64,000 bases of DNA, from NCBI RefSeq assembly GCF_009176725.1, contig NZ_AP020337.1, positions 4,037,501 through 4,101,500 of the forward strand, in the 5' to 3' direction. Of the stretch, positions 61,603 through 64,000 are shown one piece after another. The position numbers and the translations under genes are program-made. This stretch comes from Pseudomonas sp. KUIN-1. GTDB taxonomy: Bacteria; Pseudomonadota; Gammaproteobacteria; Pseudomonadales; Pseudomonadaceae. Each line of letters opens with the position of its first letter. Position 1 is the stretch's first letter. Under the pieces are notes generated by a model. It did no database searches. It was not told where the DNA came from and was given only the letters and a program-made list of their open reading frames with translations.

Positions 61603-64000
61603 ATGCAGCACGCTTCGCTGAACCGTTTTCGTACCGGGTTGCTCGCCTTGCTTTTGCTGTGCGTGACCTTGCCGGCCCTGGCCCAGAATGCCCCCGCCCC
61701 CAAGCCGATAGTGCCAGCAGCGCAGCACCTGCCGTGGAAGCCCCGAGCCTGGATGATCTGAACCAACAGCTCGATCAGATCCGTCAGAAAGTGACGGTCA
61801 GCGCCAACGATGACCTGCTTTCAAGCCTGCGCCAGGCGGCTTTGCAGGTCCAGAAACAAGCTGACAATCTGGTTGCTCAGCAGGCTGTCGACATCGAACA
61901 CCTGAATGATCAGCTCAACATTCTCGGGCCGGTGCAACCGGACGAAGCGCCAAGCCTGACCAGTCAGCGCAAGACGTTGACCGCGCAGAAAAACGCGCTG
62001 GTCAATGATGAACGGCAGACCAATGAGCTAAGCCAGTCAGCCCGGGATCTGGCTACGCAGATATTCAACCTGCGCCGCAGCCTCTTCGATTCACAGATCA
62101 GCACGCGCACCGCTAGCCCGCTCAGTTCGGCATTCTGGTCCACGCTGATTCGCCCGACCGATGACGACCTGGGACGCCTGAACAGGCTTCTGGTGGACGT
62201 GCGCCAGGTACTCAACAACGCGATGGCACCGGAAAACCGTGTGCAATTCATCAGCGTGGTGCTGGGCGCGTTGTTCATCTGGGTAGTTGTCCGGCGCCTG
62301 CTGGAGCGCCTGCTGATCTGGGCAATGATTCGCTGGCTGCCCGAAGGCCGCCTGCGCCGCAGTGCTCTGGCCCTGGCTGTCGGGCTGTCGACCATTCTCA
62401 CCATCACCATTGCCACTTCTTTGCTGCGCTGGGGGATCGTCCACAACGCGGTACTCAGCAACGACGTAGTCAATCTGCTCGATCAGGTGCAGACGCTGAT
62501 TACCTTCTGCGCCTTCATCGTCGGTCTGGGCCGTGCGCTGTTGATGCTGGCACACGCCTCGTGGCGCCTGCCGCAAATTCCTGACCAGATCGCCACCGCA
62601 TTGGGTCGCTTCCCCCCTGCCCTGGCGCTGGCACTGATGGTCATCGGCACGCAGGAACGAATCAACAGCGTGATTGCCAGCAGCCTGGCCCTGACAGTTG
62701 CGGTCAATGGCCTGACGGCACTGGCGGTTTCGCTGGTGTTCTTCTACGCCCTGTTGCGCTACCGCCGCACCCGCCGACGCTTTGAGCTGGAGCGCCCGGC
62801 GGGCTTCGCCGGGCTGATTCCGTTTATCGTTGCGGTGTGGGTCGGCCTGAGTTTGCTGGCGTTGTTGAGCGGCTACCTGACGCTGGCGTACTTTCTGGCA
62901 GTGAAACTGCTCTGGGTGAGCGTGGTAGCGTCCACTGCGTACCTGCTGATCGCCTGCTTCGGTGACATCTGCGAAACCCTGCTGTCGCCGAAACAGCCCG
63001 GTGGTCTGGCGCTGGGGTCGGCGCTAGGCTTGTCCACTCGCCATCAGGCGCAGGCAAGTACCGTACTGGCCGGCATAGGCCGTACCTTGCTGCTGCTCAC
63101 CGCTGTACTGCTGGCGTTCCTGCCTTCGGGGTCAAGCCCGGGGGATCTGCTCGCCAGCTTTACTCAGCTGGATGTCACGTCCAAATCCATGGGCAACCTG
63201 AACATCGTCCCCGGCGACATTCTGGTGGCATTGGTGTGCTTGGTCGTCGGCCTGCTGAGCGTGCGTGTACTCAAGGAATGGTTTGGAGAACGCCTGCTGC
63301 CCGAAACCAACATGGACGCGGGCATGCAGGCCTCGCTGGTGACCCTGATCGGATACATCGGCTTTGTGCTGGTGGTGGCCGTGGTGATGTCCACACTCAA
63401 CATCAGCCTTACCAACCTGACCTGGGTGGTCAGTGCGCTGTCGGTGGGGATAGGTTTCGGCCTGCAAGCCATTGTGCAGAACTTCATCTCCGGCCTGATT
63501 CTGCTGACCGAGCGTCCGGTCAAAGTCGGCGACTGGGTGAGCCTGGCGGGGGTCGAAGGCGATATTCGCCGGATCAACGTCCGCGCGACCGAAATCCAGA
63601 TGGGCGACCGCTCGACAGTGATCGTGCCGAACTCGCAGTTCATCACTCAGAACGTCCGTAACGTGACCATGGGCAATGCGCTGGGCGTAGTCGGAATCAC
63701 CCTCACCCTGCCCCTGGAAACAGACGTTCTGCAAATACGCGAACTGCTGTTGCAGGCCTTCACCGAGCATGAAGCCATACTCGATGCGCCAGCGCCTTCA
63801 GTCACCTTCAAGGACTTGACCAATACCGGTTTGATCATCAGCGCCAGCGGCTATGTGAACAGCCCACGCTCGGTGGGTGGCGCACGGAGTGATCTGTTGT
63901 TTACCGTTCTGGGACGTCTGAGGGAATTGGGTGTAGCGCTGTCTGCACCGCAGAGCATGGTGTTGATTAATGAGGGGGCTGGGAAGGATGCGGCGGCGGA
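61603..64000 (+). CDS. DUF3772/MscS-family mechanosensitive channel, apparent frameshift, runs off window
   Basis: A large membrane channel gene: signal peptide (LLALLLLCVTLPALAQNAP) from ATG 61603 with a GAAGGA ribosome site, then a periplasmic coiled coil (DDLNQQLDQIRQKVTVSAND), many membrane helices, and the MscS core (SVGIGFGLQAIVQNFISGLILLTERPVKVGDWVSLAGVEG). The signal-peptide frame stops at 61761 and the mature part continues in the -1 frame from about 61705, open to the window edge. A single missing base in the C-rich stretch GCCCCCGCCCCCAAGCCG (61690-61707) would join them. It may be a real lesion, a slippage-prone tract or a sequencing error. Confidence 0.82.

Overview
The window looks like chromosomal DNA of a fluorescent Pseudomonas, most probably the P. 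syringae complex. The evidence is high-GC coding DNA with Pseudomonas-type gene content: pobR/pobA, a bphO-bphP bacteriophytochrome operon, a VasX-type type VI effector, an amaA/amaB/hglS lysine catabolic cluster, and many copies of the short REP-type hairpin read as GCGAACAAGTTCGCTCC. I see no rRNA, tRNA, prophage, insertion sequence or CRISPR. Species level is inference.

Layout. 1-3 kb: the start of a small histidine kinase, translationally coupled to a TPR-containing response regulator, then an SH3/coiled-coil envelope protein. 3.4-8.5 kb: ppnN, then pobR divergent from pobA, followed by an MFS aromatic-acid-type transporter. 8.9-13 kb: an orphan VasX-type T6SS effector and its candidate membrane immunity protein. 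13-16 kb: bphP and bphO (red-light sensing). 16-20.2 kb: a three-gene operon coding for a sialidase-like protein, a membrane protein and an LTA-synthase-like phosphotransferase. 20.2-23.3 kb: PepSY and cytochrome b561 genes divergent from an OmpR/QseC-type two-component system. 23.3-29 kb: pipecolate/aminoadipate (lysine) catabolism. 29-30.2 kb: a tandem array of 202-bp units built from opposed REP elements. 30.5-40.4 kb: DUF3100 transporter, LysR and L-serine dehydratase, an M20 hydrolase/aldehyde dehydrogenase/3-hydroxyisobutyrate-dehydrogenase-like operon with a divergent LysR, and a zinc alcohol dehydrogenase. 40.4-40.9 kb: a second REP array with an 89-bp period. 40.9-44.2 kb: a racemase/GntR operon divergent from an NCS1 permease, with a shared operator-like motif. 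44.4-49.8 kb: a PAS hybrid kinase with a small conserved partner, an amino-acid chemoreceptor and a NYN-LOTUS protein. 49.8-61.3 kb: an accessory-looking stretch rich in small redox enzymes (four SDRs, a quinone-oxidoreductase-like MDR, a saccharopine-dehydrogenase-like protein, GST) and their regulators (two TetR, two AraC), with clear palindromic operators. 61.6-64 kb: a DUF3772/MscS channel gene with an apparent one-base frameshift just after its signal peptide, running off the window.

How the genes work together. AmaA and AmaB should turn pipecolate into 2-aminoadipate, the class III aminotransferase should make 2-oxoadipate, and HglS should make D-2-hydroxyglutarate. PobA hydroxylates 4-hydroxybenzoate to protocatechuate under PobR, and the adjacent MFS is the likely importer. 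BphO makes the biliverdin that BphP binds. The GST and alpha/beta-hydrolase genes each sit beside a TetR regulator with a perfect palindrome in the promoter region. The strongest hunting leads are the effector/immunity pair with a compositional mosaic at its junction, the sialidase/LTA-synthase-like operon, the two different-period REP arrays, the promoter flanked by two TetR palindromes, and a duplicated SDR-AraC module.
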